DNA of 64,000 bases, from contig JANRIR010000063.1 of NCBI GenBank assembly GCA_033764725.1, positions 1 through 64,000 on the forward strand. The letters are read 5' to 3'. Made by a program: the position numbers and the translations under genes. Origin of the DNA: RI-43 sp033764725 (GTDB lineage: Bacteria > Pseudomonadota > Alphaproteobacteria > Caulobacterales > Aquidulcibacteraceae). Of the stretch, positions 52,253-60,773 are shown in pieces. Within the stretch, counting starts at the first letter, position 1. The number at the start of each line of letters is the position of its first letter. The notes under the pieces were generated by a model. It ran no database searches. It was not told where the DNA came from and was given only the letters and a program-made list of their open reading frames with translations.

Positions 52253-52756
52253 ATGACGACGTTGAGCCCGACGCAGGATGGCGCGCCCTCGCCCGACAGC
52301 CCCCATCTGCGCGTCCTGGCGCAGTACGTGAAGGACTTGTCATTCGAGAACCCGGCCGCGGCGGCCGCGGCGCGCGCCTATGACGCACAGCCCACGATCG
52401 ACATGGGCGTCGAGGTGAAATCACGACCGGTCGGCGACCAGGGCGACGCCTTTGAGGTCGATCTGCGCATTCACGTCGAGGCCAAGCGCGAGGAGCAGGT
52501 CCTGTTCCTGGTCGATCTCGTCTATGCGGGTCTGTTTCAGTTCATGAACGTGAAGCCAGAAGATATTGAGCCGCTCTTGTGGATCGAGTGCCCGCGGCTG
52601 TTGTTTCCATTCAGCCGTCAATTGCTGGCCGAAATCACACGCGAGGGCGGCTATCCGCCGCTTCTGGTCAATCCGATCGACTTCACGCCGCTCTATTGGG
52701 CGGAGCTGCGCGACCGCGAGCAAAATCCCGATCCCGGCGCGGCGCCGCTCGGCTGA
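52253..52756 (+). CDS. secB: SecB export chaperone
   Basis: Holds precursor proteins unfolded and passes them to SecA. 167 residues: LRVLAQYVKDLSFENP, FEVDLRIHVEAKREEQVLFLVDLVYAGLFQFMNV, IECPRLLFPFSRQLLAEITREGGYPPLLVNPIDFTPLY. The gene lies between the divergent Tim44-like gene and the convergent dnaQ (6 bp gap). Confidence 0.97.
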   Translation: MTTLSPTQDGAPSPDSPHLRVLAQYVKDLSFENPAAAAAARAYDAQPTIDMGVEVKSRPVGDQGDAFEVDLRIHVEAKREEQVLFLVDLVYAGLFQFMNVKPEDIEPLLWIECPRLLFPFSRQLLAEITREGGYPPLLVNPIDFTPLYWAELRDREQNPDPGAAPLG

Positions 52757-52762
52757 CGCGGC

Positions 52763-53497
52763 TCAACCGCCGGGCGCGCGTCGCCAGAGGGGATCACGCA
52801 GTGTGTCGAGGAACGCCTCGTGCGCGGCGCGCTCTTCCGGCGTGATCAAGGGCGCGAGCGGTTTTGGCCGGGGCGCGCGCCGCACGATGTCGAAACTGAT
52901 TTGCGCCGTGTGGGCGGGGCCCGCGTCTTCCTCATCGAAAATCGCCAGCTTCTGCTCGCGGCCGCCGCGCAGCTCCAGATAGACACGCGCCAGAATTTTG
53001 GAATCGACCAGCGCGCCGTGGCCGCCGGGGCCCTTGCGCGCCGAAAGATCGAAGCCGTCGCGGTCGAGCATGAAGCGCTTGGACAGCGCATCGAGCGAAT
53101 TCGCTGCGCCGCGAAACTTCTGCCGCGCGATGGCGAGCGTATCGACGTAGCGGCTCTGCGGCGTGGGCGGGCGGCCGATGCGCTCGAGCTCCGCGTTCAG
53201 AAACTTGCGGTCGAACTCGGCGTTGTGCGCCACGATCGGATCGTCGCCGAGAAAATCCATGAGCTCGTCGACGACGCTGGGGTCCTGGAAGAACGGCTTG
53301 TCGGCGAGAAAGCGCGTGGTGAGGCCGTGGATGCGCACCACCTCCTCAGGCACGTCGCGGGCGGGATTGACGTAGCGGTGCAAGGTGCGGCCGGTCGGCG
53401 ACAGATCGATCAGCTCGACGCAACCGATCTCGACGATGCGGTCCCCCAAAGCCGGGTCGCGCCCGGTCGTTTCCGTGTCGAACACCACTTCGCGCAT
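52763..53497 (-). CDS. dnaQ: DNA polymerase III epsilon subunit (proofreading exonuclease)
   Basis: 244 residues. DEDDh exonuclease motifs: Exo I VVFDTETTGRDP, Exo II AHNAEFDRKFL, Exo III HGALVDSKILARVYLEL. The C-terminal tail binds the polymerase alpha subunit. The ATG at 53497 begins MREVVFDTETTG; the longer frame upstream is inside coaE. It follows coaE by 10 bp in the ppsR-maf-aroE-coaE-dnaQ series. Confidence 0.96.
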   Translation of the reverse strand: MREVVFDTETTGRDPALGDRIVEIGCVELIDLSPTGRTLHRYVNPARDVPEEVVRIHGLTTRFLADKPFFQDPSVVDELMDFLGDDPIVAHNAEFDRKFLNAELERIGRPPTPQSRYVDTLAIARQKFRGAANSLDALSKRFMLDRDGFDLSARKGPGGHGALVDSKILARVYLELRGGREQKLAIFDEEDAGPAHTAQISFDIVRRAPRPKPLAPLITPEERAAHEAFLDTLRDPLWRRAPGG

Positions 53498-53507
53498 GGT
53501 TCGGCGA

Positions 53508-54101
53508 TTAACGCGCTTCGCGCAACGCGTCCAGCACGGCGCGGACCTGGCGACGCGCGCTCTCCAGCCCTTCGCCGGTTTCGATGACAAAATGCGCCCG
53601 GGCGCGTTTCTCCGTGTCGGGCATCTGCTTGGCGAGGATGGCGTCGAGCTTGGTCTCCGTCATGTCGTCGCGCGCAAGCACGCGGGCGCGCTGCACGTCC
53701 GCCGGCGCGCTCGCCACCACCACCGCATCGACATGCCTGTCGCCGCCGCCCTCCAGCAGCAGTGGAATGTCGAGCACGACGAAGTCTGCGCCGCGCGCCT
53801 TTTGCGCCTCGAGGAATGCGACCTGCGCGGCGCGCACCAGCGGATGCACGATGCGCTCAAGCCGCGCCATCGCCTCCGCATCGCCCACAACGGCGCGCGA
53901 TAAGCGGGCGCGATCGACGGCGCCATCCACCACGACGCCCGGAAACGCCGCTTCGATCGGCGCCACCGCTGCGCCGCCTGGGGCGTACAGCGCATGCACG
54001 GCCGCATCGGCGTCATAAACCGCCGCGCCTTCCGCCGCGAACATCTTCGCGGTCGTGGACTTGCCCATGCCGATGGAGCCGGTGAGCCCGATGACGATCA
54101 T
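53508..54101 (-). CDS. coaE: Dephospho-CoA kinase
   Basis: Final step of CoA synthesis. 197 residues: P-loop IGLTGSIGMGKSTTAKMF, DADAAVHALY, LERIVHPLVRAA, FVVLDIPLLLEGG and VVVASAPADVQRARVLARD. The ATG overlaps the aroE stop by 4 bp. Confidence 0.97.
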   Translation of the reverse strand: MIVIGLTGSIGMGKSTTAKMFAAEGAAVYDADAAVHALYAPGGAAVAPIEAAFPGVVVDGAVDRARLSRAVVGDAEAMARLERIVHPLVRAAQVAFLEAQKARGADFVVLDIPLLLEGGGDRHVDAVVVASAPADVQRARVLARDDMTETKLDAILAKQMPDTEKRARAHFVIETGEGLESARRQVRAVLDALREAR

Positions 54102-54922
54102 GCGCCAAGCGCCGCAAGCAGGCGCGCGCGGCCGGCGCCGACATCAGGCCGCACGCCGAACCAGATCTCGAACGCACGCGCCGCCTGATGAATCAGCATG
54201 CCGAGACCGTCGACGCCGATAAGCCCGCGTGCGCGGGCCTGGCGCAGGAACGGCGTCTCGAGCGGCTTGTAGACGATGTCGACGGCGATGCGCCCGGGCG
54301 CGCAGCCGTCGAACGGCCAGAGTATGCCGCCCGCGCCGTCGAGGCCGAGGCTGGTGGCGTTGACGATCAGATCCGCTTGCGCGAACGCAGCGCCCAGGTC
54401 CGACCAGGCTGCCGTTTCCGCGCCGGCGAAACGCGCGGCGAGGGCCGCGGCGCGCGCGTGCGTTCGGTTGACGATGCGCACGCGCACGCCGACGCCATGC
54501 AGCGCCGCTGCGATCGAAACCGCAGCGCCGCCCGCGCCCACGATCAGCGCTGTCCGCACATTCTCGCGCCAGGCCGGCTGCGCTTCCGTCAACGCATCGA
54601 GGAACCCGTCGCCGTCGGTGTTGTCAGCCTGCAGCACGCCATCGGCGCGCCAGGTGAGCACATTGGCGACGTCGCGGACGCCGTCGTCGGCGACGCGCGC
54701 GGCGCGCTCTTTGTGCGGGATGGTGACGTTGACGCCGGCGAAGCCCATCGCCTTCAGGACGTCGAACGCCGCATCGGCGCCTTCAGCGGCGATGCGCAGC
54801 GCCACATAGACCGCGTCGAGGCCATGATCGGCGATCCATCCATTGTGCAGGATCGGCGACAGCGAGTGCGACACCGGATCGCCGATCACTGCAAAAAGAC
54901 GCGTGCGCGACGTGATCGTCAT
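54098..54922 (-). CDS. aroE: Shikimate dehydrogenase
   Basis: NADPH-dependent step of the aromatic amino-acid pathway. 274 residues: VIGDPVSHSLSPILHN, GVNVTIPHKE with catalytic Lys, QADNTDGDGFL, LIVGAGGAAVSIAAAL, IVNRTHARAAALAARF and VDIVYKPLETPFL. The ATG overlaps the maf stop by 4 bp. Confidence 0.97.
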   Translation of the reverse strand: MTITSRTRLFAVIGDPVSHSLSPILHNGWIADHGLDAVYVALRIAAEGADAAFDVLKAMGFAGVNVTIPHKERAARVADDGVRDVANVLTWRADGVLQADNTDGDGFLDALTEAQPAWRENVRTALIVGAGGAAVSIAAALHGVGVRVRIVNRTHARAAALAARFAGAETAAWSDLGAAFAQADLIVNATSLGLDGAGGILWPFDGCAPGRIAVDIVYKPLETPFLRQARARGLIGVDGLGMLIHQAARAFEIWFGVRPDVGAGRARLLAALGA

Positions 54923-55509
54923 GGCGTGAGCGCGCCATGTTCGCGCAGGATCGCCAGCAGCGGCAAGAGCGGCAATCCCAGCACCGAAAAGAAATCACCC
55001 TCGACGCGCGCGAACAAATGCGCGCCATAGCCTTCCAGTTGGTAGGCGCCGACGCTCTGAAAAGCCGCCTCCCCTATCGCATCGAGATACGACTCGATGA
55101 AGGCGTCGCTCAAAACCCGCATCGTCAGCTTTGGGGTTTCGATGTGGCGCCAGATCACCGCGCCGTCACGCGCGAGCGCCACGGCGGAGTGAAGCACATG
55201 CGTCTTGCCGCTGAGCGCAGCGAGCGTCGCACGCGCCGCGGCCCGATCGGACGCCTTGTCGAACGCCTGATCGCCAAGCGACAGCATCTGGTCGGCGCCG
55301 ATCACCAAGCCGGCGCGCCGACGCGAGACCGACAGCGCCTTCACTTCCGCGAGCGCGTCGGCCTGCTCCCGCGGGGCCAAGCCCTCCGCGCGCAGGCCCG
55401 CCTTCACCGCTTCCTCATCCACCGCCGGCGCCACCGCTTCGAACGCGATCCCGGCGGCCTTGAGGATGCGCGCGCGCGAGGCGCTGGTGGAGGCCAGGAT
55501 CAACGTCAC
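54919..55509 (-). CDS. maf: Maf-family nucleoside triphosphate pyrophosphatase
   Basis: 196 residues: LILASTSASRARILKAAGI, VDEEAVKAGL, VIGADQMLSL with the catalytic Asp, and GAYQLEGYGAHLFARVEGDFFSVLGLPL. The GADQ motif fits the YceF-type (7-methyl-GTP) more than the YhdE type (GADT), though specificity is inferred. Such enzymes clean non-canonical nucleotides. The GTG start overlaps the ppsR stop (GTGA). Confidence 0.93.
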   Translation of the reverse strand: MTLILASTSASRARILKAAGIAFEAVAPAVDEEAVKAGLRAEGLAPREQADALAEVKALSVSRRRAGLVIGADQMLSLGDQAFDKASDRAAARATLAALSGKTHVLHSAVALARDGAVIWRHIETPKLTMRVLSDAFIESYLDAIGEAAFQSVGAYQLEGYGAHLFARVEGDFFSVLGLPLLPLLAILREHGALTP

Positions 55510-56339
55510 GGCGCCGCGCTCCGGCGTTCGGCCAGGAGATTCATGATCGCCGCCGCGGTCTCCTCGACCGATCGGCGCGACACATCGACCACCGGCCAGC
55601 CGTGTTTCTCGAACATCTTCTGCGCATAGACGATTTCCGCGCGCACCGATTCCTCCTCGACATAGGTCGTCGGGCGATCTTCCTTCATCGCGGCGAGCCG
55701 ATTGCGGCGGATATGGATCAGACGGTCGGCGGAAACGGTCAGCCCCACGATCAGCGGCGCGTCCGGCTCGAACAAGGCGGCCGGCAATGGCAAGGACGGC
55801 ACGATCGGCACATTGGCCGCCTTCACGCCGCGATTGGCGAGATAGACCGTGGTCGGCGTTTTCGAAGTGCGGCTGACGCCGACGAGGATCACATCGGCGG
55901 CGCGCAATTCCGGCGATTGCTGGCCGTCGTCATGCGACATCGCGAAATTGAGCGCATCGATGCGGCGGAAGTAATCGGCGTTCAGCACCCGCCCGGCACC
56001 GATCCGGTGGTTGAGCGGCATTTGCAGATAGCGCGACATCAGGTCGAGCGTCGAATCGAGAACGGCCACGCACGGGATCTCGCGCTCCACGCAAAAGCTT
56101 TCCAGGCGTTCGCGTTGCTCGGTGTTGGAGAGCGTGAACAGCACCACGCCCGGCGCCGATTCGATCTCGCGCAGAACACGCTCGAGTTGGCGCGGCGAGC
56201 GCACGAGAAAATAGGAATGCTCGATCGGCAGGATGTTGTCGAATTGCGCGCACGAGGCCCGCATCACCCCGGCCAGGGTTTCGCCGGTCGAATCGGACAC
56301 GAGATGCACATTGAAAAAGACGCCGGGCGACTGGGTCAT
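55506..56339 (-). CDS. ppsR: Kinase-pyrophosphorylase of the PpsR/DUF299 family
   Basis: 277 residues: FNVHLVSDSTGETLAGVMRA, LNHRIGAGRVLNADYFRRIDALNFAMSHDDGQ, P-loop ILVGVSRTSKTPTTVYLANRG, GLTVSADRLIHIRRNRL and ARRR-type C-terminus. The family (DUF299/UPF0085) phosphorylates and dephosphorylates PEP synthase or pyruvate phosphate dikinase with ADP. The ATG at 56339 is chosen by the family N-terminus. In alphaproteobacteria a DUF299 gene flanks the replication origin opposite hemE. Confidence 0.93.
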   Translation of the reverse strand: MTQSPGVFFNVHLVSDSTGETLAGVMRASCAQFDNILPIEHSYFLVRSPRQLERVLREIESAPGVVLFTLSNTEQRERLESFCVEREIPCVAVLDSTLDLMSRYLQMPLNHRIGAGRVLNADYFRRIDALNFAMSHDDGQQSPELRAADVILVGVSRTSKTPTTVYLANRGVKAANVPIVPSLPLPAALFEPDAPLIVGLTVSADRLIHIRRNRLAAMKEDRPTTYVEEESVRAEIVYAQKMFEKHGWPVVDVSRRSVEETAAAIMNLLAERRSAAP

Positions 56340-56681
56340 GGGGATGGGCCGCTCATAAGCTTCGGGCGCCTGGGGAAAACATGTGGGAAACCGGCCGGAG
56401 CTGCGGAACATCCGTTCCGGCGATTTCCCCCAGTAGGCGATTGTTCACATTCGCCCACCTTTCGTCCACAACCTCTTCGTTCCCCAAATCGCTCTTCAGA
56501 CGGAATCAGGCAGCTGTGAAAATCCCTGTCAAACCCTGTGCTTGCCAAGGGCCGCATGGCCGCCGTCACCGTCGAGGCTCCTGTGGAATGCTTGTGGAGA
56601 GATGAACAGTCCAGACTTCAGTCGCCCTACTACAAGAGTCTCCTTATGACTCTCATTCAAGTTCAAGGATAAGAAGACGGC
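56340..56681. other. Predicted chromosomal origin of replication (ppsR-hemE intergenic region)
   Basis: A 342 bp gap, the longest in the window. Synteny is the main evidence: the Caulobacter origin lies next to hemE, and the same hemE / DUF299 pair flanks the Rickettsia origin. DnaA-box-like sequences cluster here: TTTCCCACA (56382-56390, −), TTGTTCACA (56441-56449, +), TCGTCCACA (56462-56470, +), ATTTTCACA (56515-56523, −), CATTCCACA (56582-56590, −), CTCTCCACA (56593-56601, −). TCCCCA, like Caulobacter W-boxes, occurs at 56481 and, reversed, at 56371. Flanking genes diverge. No CtrA TTAA-N7-TTAA site was seen, and a typical A/T-rich unwinding element is not obvious. Confidence 0.72.
56635..56653. 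promoter_or_regulatory. Inverted repeat in the hemE upstream region
   Basis: AGAGTC-TCCTTAT-GACTCT, a perfect 6 bp inverted repeat with a 7 bp spacer, lies 28 bp before the hemE ATG. A direct repeat (TTCAAG twice) follows at about 56656-56667. The pair could be an operator or a leader hairpin in the hemE promoter. Confidence 0.4.
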
Positions 56682-57722
56682 ATGCCTTCCGCACAGGATT
56701 ACGGGAAACCCTTTCTGACCGTGCTCAGCGGGGTCCGCACGCCGCGGCCTCCGATTTGGATCATGCGCCAGGCCGGCCGCTATCTCCCGGAATATCGCGC
56801 GCTGCGCGCCCAGGCCGGGAGCTTCCTGGACTTCTGCTACGCGCCCGCGCTCGCCGCCGAGGCGGTGTTCCAACCCCTGCGCCGGTTTCCGCTGGATGCG
56901 GCGATCCTGTTCTCCGACATTCTCGTCGTGCCGGACGCGCTCGGCCGGAAAGTGGCTTTCGTAGAGGGCGAAGGGCCGAGACTGGCGCCCCTCGACGAAG
57001 AACAAGTCTGGCGGTTCGCCGATCCCGCGCAGGCGGTGCAACGCCTGTCTCCCGTGTATGAGACAGTGGAGCGGATCAAGGCGGGCCTGGCCCGGGACGT
57101 GGCGTTGATCGGCTTCGCCGGCGCGCCCTGGACGGTCGCCACCTACATGCTGCAGGGCGAAGGCGGCGAGAAGGATCGCGCGCGCCGCGCCGTGTACCGG
57201 CGCCCGCGCGAGGTCGATGCGCTGATCGCCGCCCTGGTGGAAACCACCGCTTTGCACCTCGAAGCGCAGGCCAAGGCCGGCGCCGAGTGCGTGCAGATTT
57301 TCGAAAGCTGGGCCGAGGGCCTGCCGCCTGCCCTGTTCGAGCGCCTGATCCTGGCCCCGACCAAGGCCTTGATCGCCCGCCTGCGCGCGCTCGGCGTGAC
57401 GGTTCCGGTGATCGGCTTCCCGCGCGGCGGCGGGGCGATGATTGCGCGCTACGCGCAAGAAACCGGCGTCGACGCGATCGGTCTCGATACGAGCGTTTCG
57501 TCACATTGGGCGCAGACGGCGCTGCCGCTAAACATGCCCCGGCAGGGCAATCTCGACCCCCAATTGCTGGTGGTCGGCGGGGACGCCTTGTCGCAGGGCG
57601 TCGACGACGTCATCGCCGGATTCGCCGGTGCGCCCCACATCTTCAATCTCGGCCACGGCATCACGCCGGAGGCCGATCCAGCGCATGTCGCAGCCCTGGT
57701 GGCGCGCGTCAAAGGGGGTTGA
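56682..57722 (+). CDS. hemE: Uroporphyrinogen decarboxylase
   Basis: Decarboxylates uroporphyrinogen III to coproporphyrinogen III. 346 residues: WIMRQAGRYLPEYRALRAQAG, ILFSDILVVPDALGRKVAFVEGEGP with catalytic Asp, GFAGAPWTVATYMLQG, CVQIFESWAEGLPP and FNLGHGITPEADPAHV. AAGGATAAGAAG precedes the ATG. It heads hemE-hemH-hemJ and reads away from the predicted origin. Confidence 0.98.
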   Translation: MPSAQDYGKPFLTVLSGVRTPRPPIWIMRQAGRYLPEYRALRAQAGSFLDFCYAPALAAEAVFQPLRRFPLDAAILFSDILVVPDALGRKVAFVEGEGPRLAPLDEEQVWRFADPAQAVQRLSPVYETVERIKAGLARDVALIGFAGAPWTVATYMLQGEGGEKDRARRAVYRRPREVDALIAALVETTALHLEAQAKAGAECVQIFESWAEGLPPALFERLILAPTKALIARLRALGVTVPVIGFPRGGGAMIARYAQETGVDAIGLDTSVSSHWAQTALPLNMPRQGNLDPQLLVVGGDALSQGVDDVIAGFAGAPHIFNLGHGITPEADPAHVAALVARVKGG

Positions 57723-57730
57723 GCGAAACC

Positions 57731-58759
57731 GTGGGGGAACGCCGGATCGCCGTCATCTTGTGCAATCTCGGCGGACCGGACGGGCCGGACGCCGTGCGCC
57801 CGTTCCTGTTCAATCTGTTCAACGACCGCGCAATCATCGGCGCGCCGCAACCGGTGCGCATGCTGATCGCGCAATTGATCTCGCGCGCGCGGGAGAGCTC
57901 CGCGAAGGCGAACTACGCCCGCATGGGCGGCGGCTCGCCGATCGTCCCGGAAACGCAGGCGCAAGCGAACGCGCTCGACGCCGCCTTGGCCGGGCGCGTT
58001 CCGGGCGCCGCGTTCAAGTGCTTTCTGGCGATGCGCTATTGGCGACCGTTCGCGAAGGACGCCGCGCGCGCAGCCGCAGAGTGGGGCGCCACGGAAGCGA
58101 TCGTTCTCCCGCTCTACCCGCAATTCTCCTCGACCACGACGCGGTCTTCGATGGATGCGTGGCGCAAGGCGTCTTCCCTCCCCTCGTCGGTGATCTGCTG
58201 CTATCCGACGCAAGCATCCTTCGCGCGGGCGCACGCCGATGCGATCCTCGCCGCCTGGCGCGATGGCGGATCGCCGCCTGCGCCGCGCGTCCTGTTTTCG
58301 GCGCACGGCTTGCCGCAGCGCGTGATCGAGTCGGGCGATCCCTATCAATGGCAGGTCGAGCAGACCGTCGCTGCGGTGAAGCCGCTCCTGCCGGCGGATT
58401 GGAGCTTCCGCACCTGCTACCAATCGCGCGTGGGGCCGCTGGCCTGGATCGGGCCGTCGACCGAAGAGGAGATCGAGCGCGCCGGCGCCGACGGACAGGG
58501 CGTGATCGTTTCGCCGATCGCGTTTGTGTCGGAACATATCGAGACGCTTGTCGAGCTCGACGTCGAGTACGCCGAGAAGGCGCAGGAGCTGGGCGTTCCC
58601 TATTACCTGCGCGCGCCGGCGCTGGGGGCGGCCGACAGCTTCATCGAAACCCTCGCGGAGCGCGTGGCGTGCGCCGCGGCGCGTCGCGCCGATATCGTCG
58701 GGCCGGCGGAGGGACGCTATTGTCCTGCACAGTTCGGCCTGTGTCCGCATCCTGTTTGA
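57731..58759 (+). CDS. hemH: Ferrochelatase
   Basis: Inserts Fe2+ into protoporphyrin IX. About 342 residues: VILCNLGGPDGPDAVRPFLFNLFNDRAII, AMRYWRPF, VLPLYPQFSSTTTRSS, catalytic His in RVLFSAHGLPQRVIESGDPY, CYQSRVGPLAWIGPST, VSPIAFVSEHIETLVELDVEY. Start: GTG at 57731 has AAAGGGGG about 12 nt upstream; a TTG at 57719 overlapping the hemE stop is the alternative. Confidence 0.96.
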   Translation: MGERRIAVILCNLGGPDGPDAVRPFLFNLFNDRAIIGAPQPVRMLIAQLISRARESSAKANYARMGGGSPIVPETQAQANALDAALAGRVPGAAFKCFLAMRYWRPFAKDAARAAAEWGATEAIVLPLYPQFSSTTTRSSMDAWRKASSLPSSVICCYPTQASFARAHADAILAAWRDGGSPPAPRVLFSAHGLPQRVIESGDPYQWQVEQTVAAVKPLLPADWSFRTCYQSRVGPLAWIGPSTEEEIERAGADGQGVIVSPIAFVSEHIETLVELDVEYAEKAQELGVPYYLRAPALGAADSFIETLAERVACAAARRADIVGPAEGRYCPAQFGLCPHPV

Positions 58760-58768
58760 GGATTTGCT

Positions 58769-59230
58769 ATGCCGCACGACTTCATCAGCTACGATCTCGC
58801 CCGCGCGCTGCACATCATCGCCGTGATCGGCTGGATGGCGGGACTTTTGATGCTGCCCCGGCTTTATGTGTATCAGACCGAATCGGCGCCGGGCGGCGAG
58901 CTCGACAAGAAGATGATCGAGGCCGCCGCGCGCCTGCGCGCCATCATCGTGACGCCGGCGATGATTCTGGTGTGGGTCCTAGGCCTTTATCTTTTGGGAA
59001 CCTTTTTCATCGGCGAAGGGGCGCAGTCCTTGCCGGTTTGGCTGATCGTGAAGCTCGCGATCGTTACGGCGCTGACCGGCTGGCACGGCTATCTGGTTTC
59101 CGCCGGCAAGAAGCTCGCCCAGGGCCAGCGCGCGCGCAGCGCCAAGTTTTGGCGGCTGACCAACGAAGTTCCCTTCGTGGCGGCGATCGTGATCGTGCTT
59201 CTCGCAACCCTCGAGCCACGCTTCTCTTGA
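58769..59230 (+). CDS. hemJ: HemJ, protoporphyrinogen IX oxidase (membrane)
   Basis: 153 residues with four hydrophobic helices. The conserved heme-ligand-type His is in DLARALHIIAVIGWMAGLLMLPRLYVYQ, and a conserved Lys in WLIVKLAIVTALTGWHGYL. The HemJ family (UPF0093) oxidises protoporphyrinogen IX in many alphaproteobacteria lacking HemG/HemY. Its position after hemE and hemH completes the late heme pathway in one cluster. Confidence 0.94.
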   Translation: MPHDFISYDLARALHIIAVIGWMAGLLMLPRLYVYQTESAPGGELDKKMIEAAARLRAIIVTPAMILVWVLGLYLLGTFFIGEGAQSLPVWLIVKLAIVTALTGWHGYLVSAGKKLAQGQRARSAKFWRLTNEVPFVAAIVIVLLATLEPRFS

Positions 59231-59404
59231 ACTCGGCTTGACGGCTTCCCAATCTTGTGATTGCCATGGGCCTTGGCGCGGCCAGTCTGCGCACGCGTCG
59301 GCGGCGCGACCCCACCTCCCCTCTCCGCCGCAAAATCACCTTCTTCAACGACCGCGATTTGACGGCAGGAAAACCCGCCGCGTTCGCCAACATCAGAATT
59401 GACC
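59231..59404 (+). promoter_or_regulatory. Leader/promoter region of rho
   Basis: 174 bp without an accepted gene. Two TTGACG hexamers occur (near 59238 and 59358), the first followed 17 bp later by TTGCCA, a weak promoter candidate. No Shine-Dalgarno is visible before the rho ATG. rho is often autoregulated through its leader, but the sequence alone does not show this. Confidence 0.35.
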
Positions 59405-60751
59405 ATGCCCGACGATCTCACAGCCCCTTCGCCTGTGTCCGAAGCCGAGGCCGCGCCCGCACAGCGCCACCCTCTCCTGGAGGGCATCACGCAGATGTCG
59501 CTGCAGGAATTGAAACGAAAGCCGCCGCAGGAATTGCTCGCGATGGCCGAGGCGCTCGACATCGAGAGCGCCAACAATCTGCGCTCGCAAGATATGATGT
59601 TCGCGATCCTGAAGCAGCTCGCCGAACAGGGCGTGGAGATCGGCGGCGGCGGGGTTCTGGAAATCCTCTCCGACGGCTTCGGATTCTTGCGGTCTCCGCA
59701 AAGCAATTATCTGCCCGGGCCGGACGACATCTATGTCAGCCCGCAACAGATCCGGAAATTCGGCCTGCGCACCGGCGACACCGTCGACGGCCAAATCCGC
59801 GCGCCCAAAGACGGCGAGCGCTATTTCGGGCTGGTTCGGGTCAACGCCGTCAATTTCGAAGATCCCGAACGGGTGCGCCACAAGGTGCATTTCGATAATC
59901 TGACGCCGCTTTACCCCAACGAGCGGCTCAAGCTCGAACTCGACGATCCGACCCTTAAGGACCGCACCGGGCGCGTCATCGATATCGTCGCGCCGATCGG
60001 CAAGGGCCAGCGCGCGCTGATCGTCGCGCCGCCGCGCACCGGCAAGACCGTCATCCTGCAAAACATCGCTAAGTCGATCGAGGCCAACCACCCGGAAGTC
60101 TATCTGATCGTGTTGCTGATCGATGAGCGACCGGAAGAAGTGACCGACATGCAGCGGACGGTGAAGGGCGAGGTCGTGTCCTCGACCTTCGACGAGCCGG
60201 CGACGCGCCACGTCTCCGTCGCCGAGATGGTCATCGAAAAGGCCAAGCGCCTCGCCGAACACGGCAAGGATGTCGTCATCCTGCTCGATTCCATCACGCG
60301 TCTCGGCCGCGCCTACAACACGGTCGTTCCCTCCTCCGGCAAGGTTTTGACCGGCGGCGTCGACGCGAACGCGCTGCAGCGGCCGAAGCGCTTCTTCGGC
60401 GCGGCGCGCAATCTGGAGGAAGGCGGCAGCCTCACCATCATCGCCACCGCGCTGATCGACACCGGCTCGCGCATGGACGAAGTGATCTTCGAAGAATTCA
60501 AGGGCACCGGCAATTCCGAGCTTGTGCTCGACCGCAAGGTCGCGGACCGCCGCATCTTCCCGGCGATGGACATCCTCAAATCCGGCACGCGCAAGGAAGA
60601 ACTCATCACGCCGAAGGAGCACCTGCAGAAGATGTACGTGCTTCGCCGCATCCTCAATCCGATGGGTACGCAGGATGCGATCGAGTTCCTTCTGGACAAG
60701 CTGCGCCAGTCGAAGAACAACGACGACTTCTTCCAGAGCATGAATACCTGA
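59405..60751 (+). CDS. rho: Transcription termination factor Rho
   Basis: Hexameric RNA translocase. 448 residues: N-terminal helical domain (MSLQELKRKPPQELLAMAEALDIESANNLRSQDMMFAIL), OB-fold RNA-binding domain (GGGVLEILSDGFGFLRSPQSNYLPGPDDIYVSP), P-loop IVAPPRTGKTVILQNIA, Walker B VILLDSITRLGRAYN, and the Q-loop/R-loop region (SSGKVLTGGVDANALQRPKRFFGAARN). The ATG at 59405 is used; a TTG two codons upstream is also in frame. It is likely important in this terminator-poor region. Confidence 0.99.
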   Translation: MPDDLTAPSPVSEAEAAPAQRHPLLEGITQMSLQELKRKPPQELLAMAEALDIESANNLRSQDMMFAILKQLAEQGVEIGGGGVLEILSDGFGFLRSPQSNYLPGPDDIYVSPQQIRKFGLRTGDTVDGQIRAPKDGERYFGLVRVNAVNFEDPERVRHKVHFDNLTPLYPNERLKLELDDPTLKDRTGRVIDIVAPIGKGQRALIVAPPRTGKTVILQNIAKSIEANHPEVYLIVLLIDERPEEVTDMQRTVKGEVVSSTFDEPATRHVSVAEMVIEKAKRLAEHGKDVVILLDSITRLGRAYNTVVPSSGKVLTGGVDANALQRPKRFFGAARNLEEGGSLTIIATALIDTGSRMDEVIFEEFKGTGNSELVLDRKVADRRIFPAMDILKSGTRKEELITPKEHLQKMYVLRRILNPMGTQDAIEFLLDKLRQSKNNDDFFQSMNT

Positions 60752-60773
60752 ACCGCCGACAGGGAGGCGCGCG

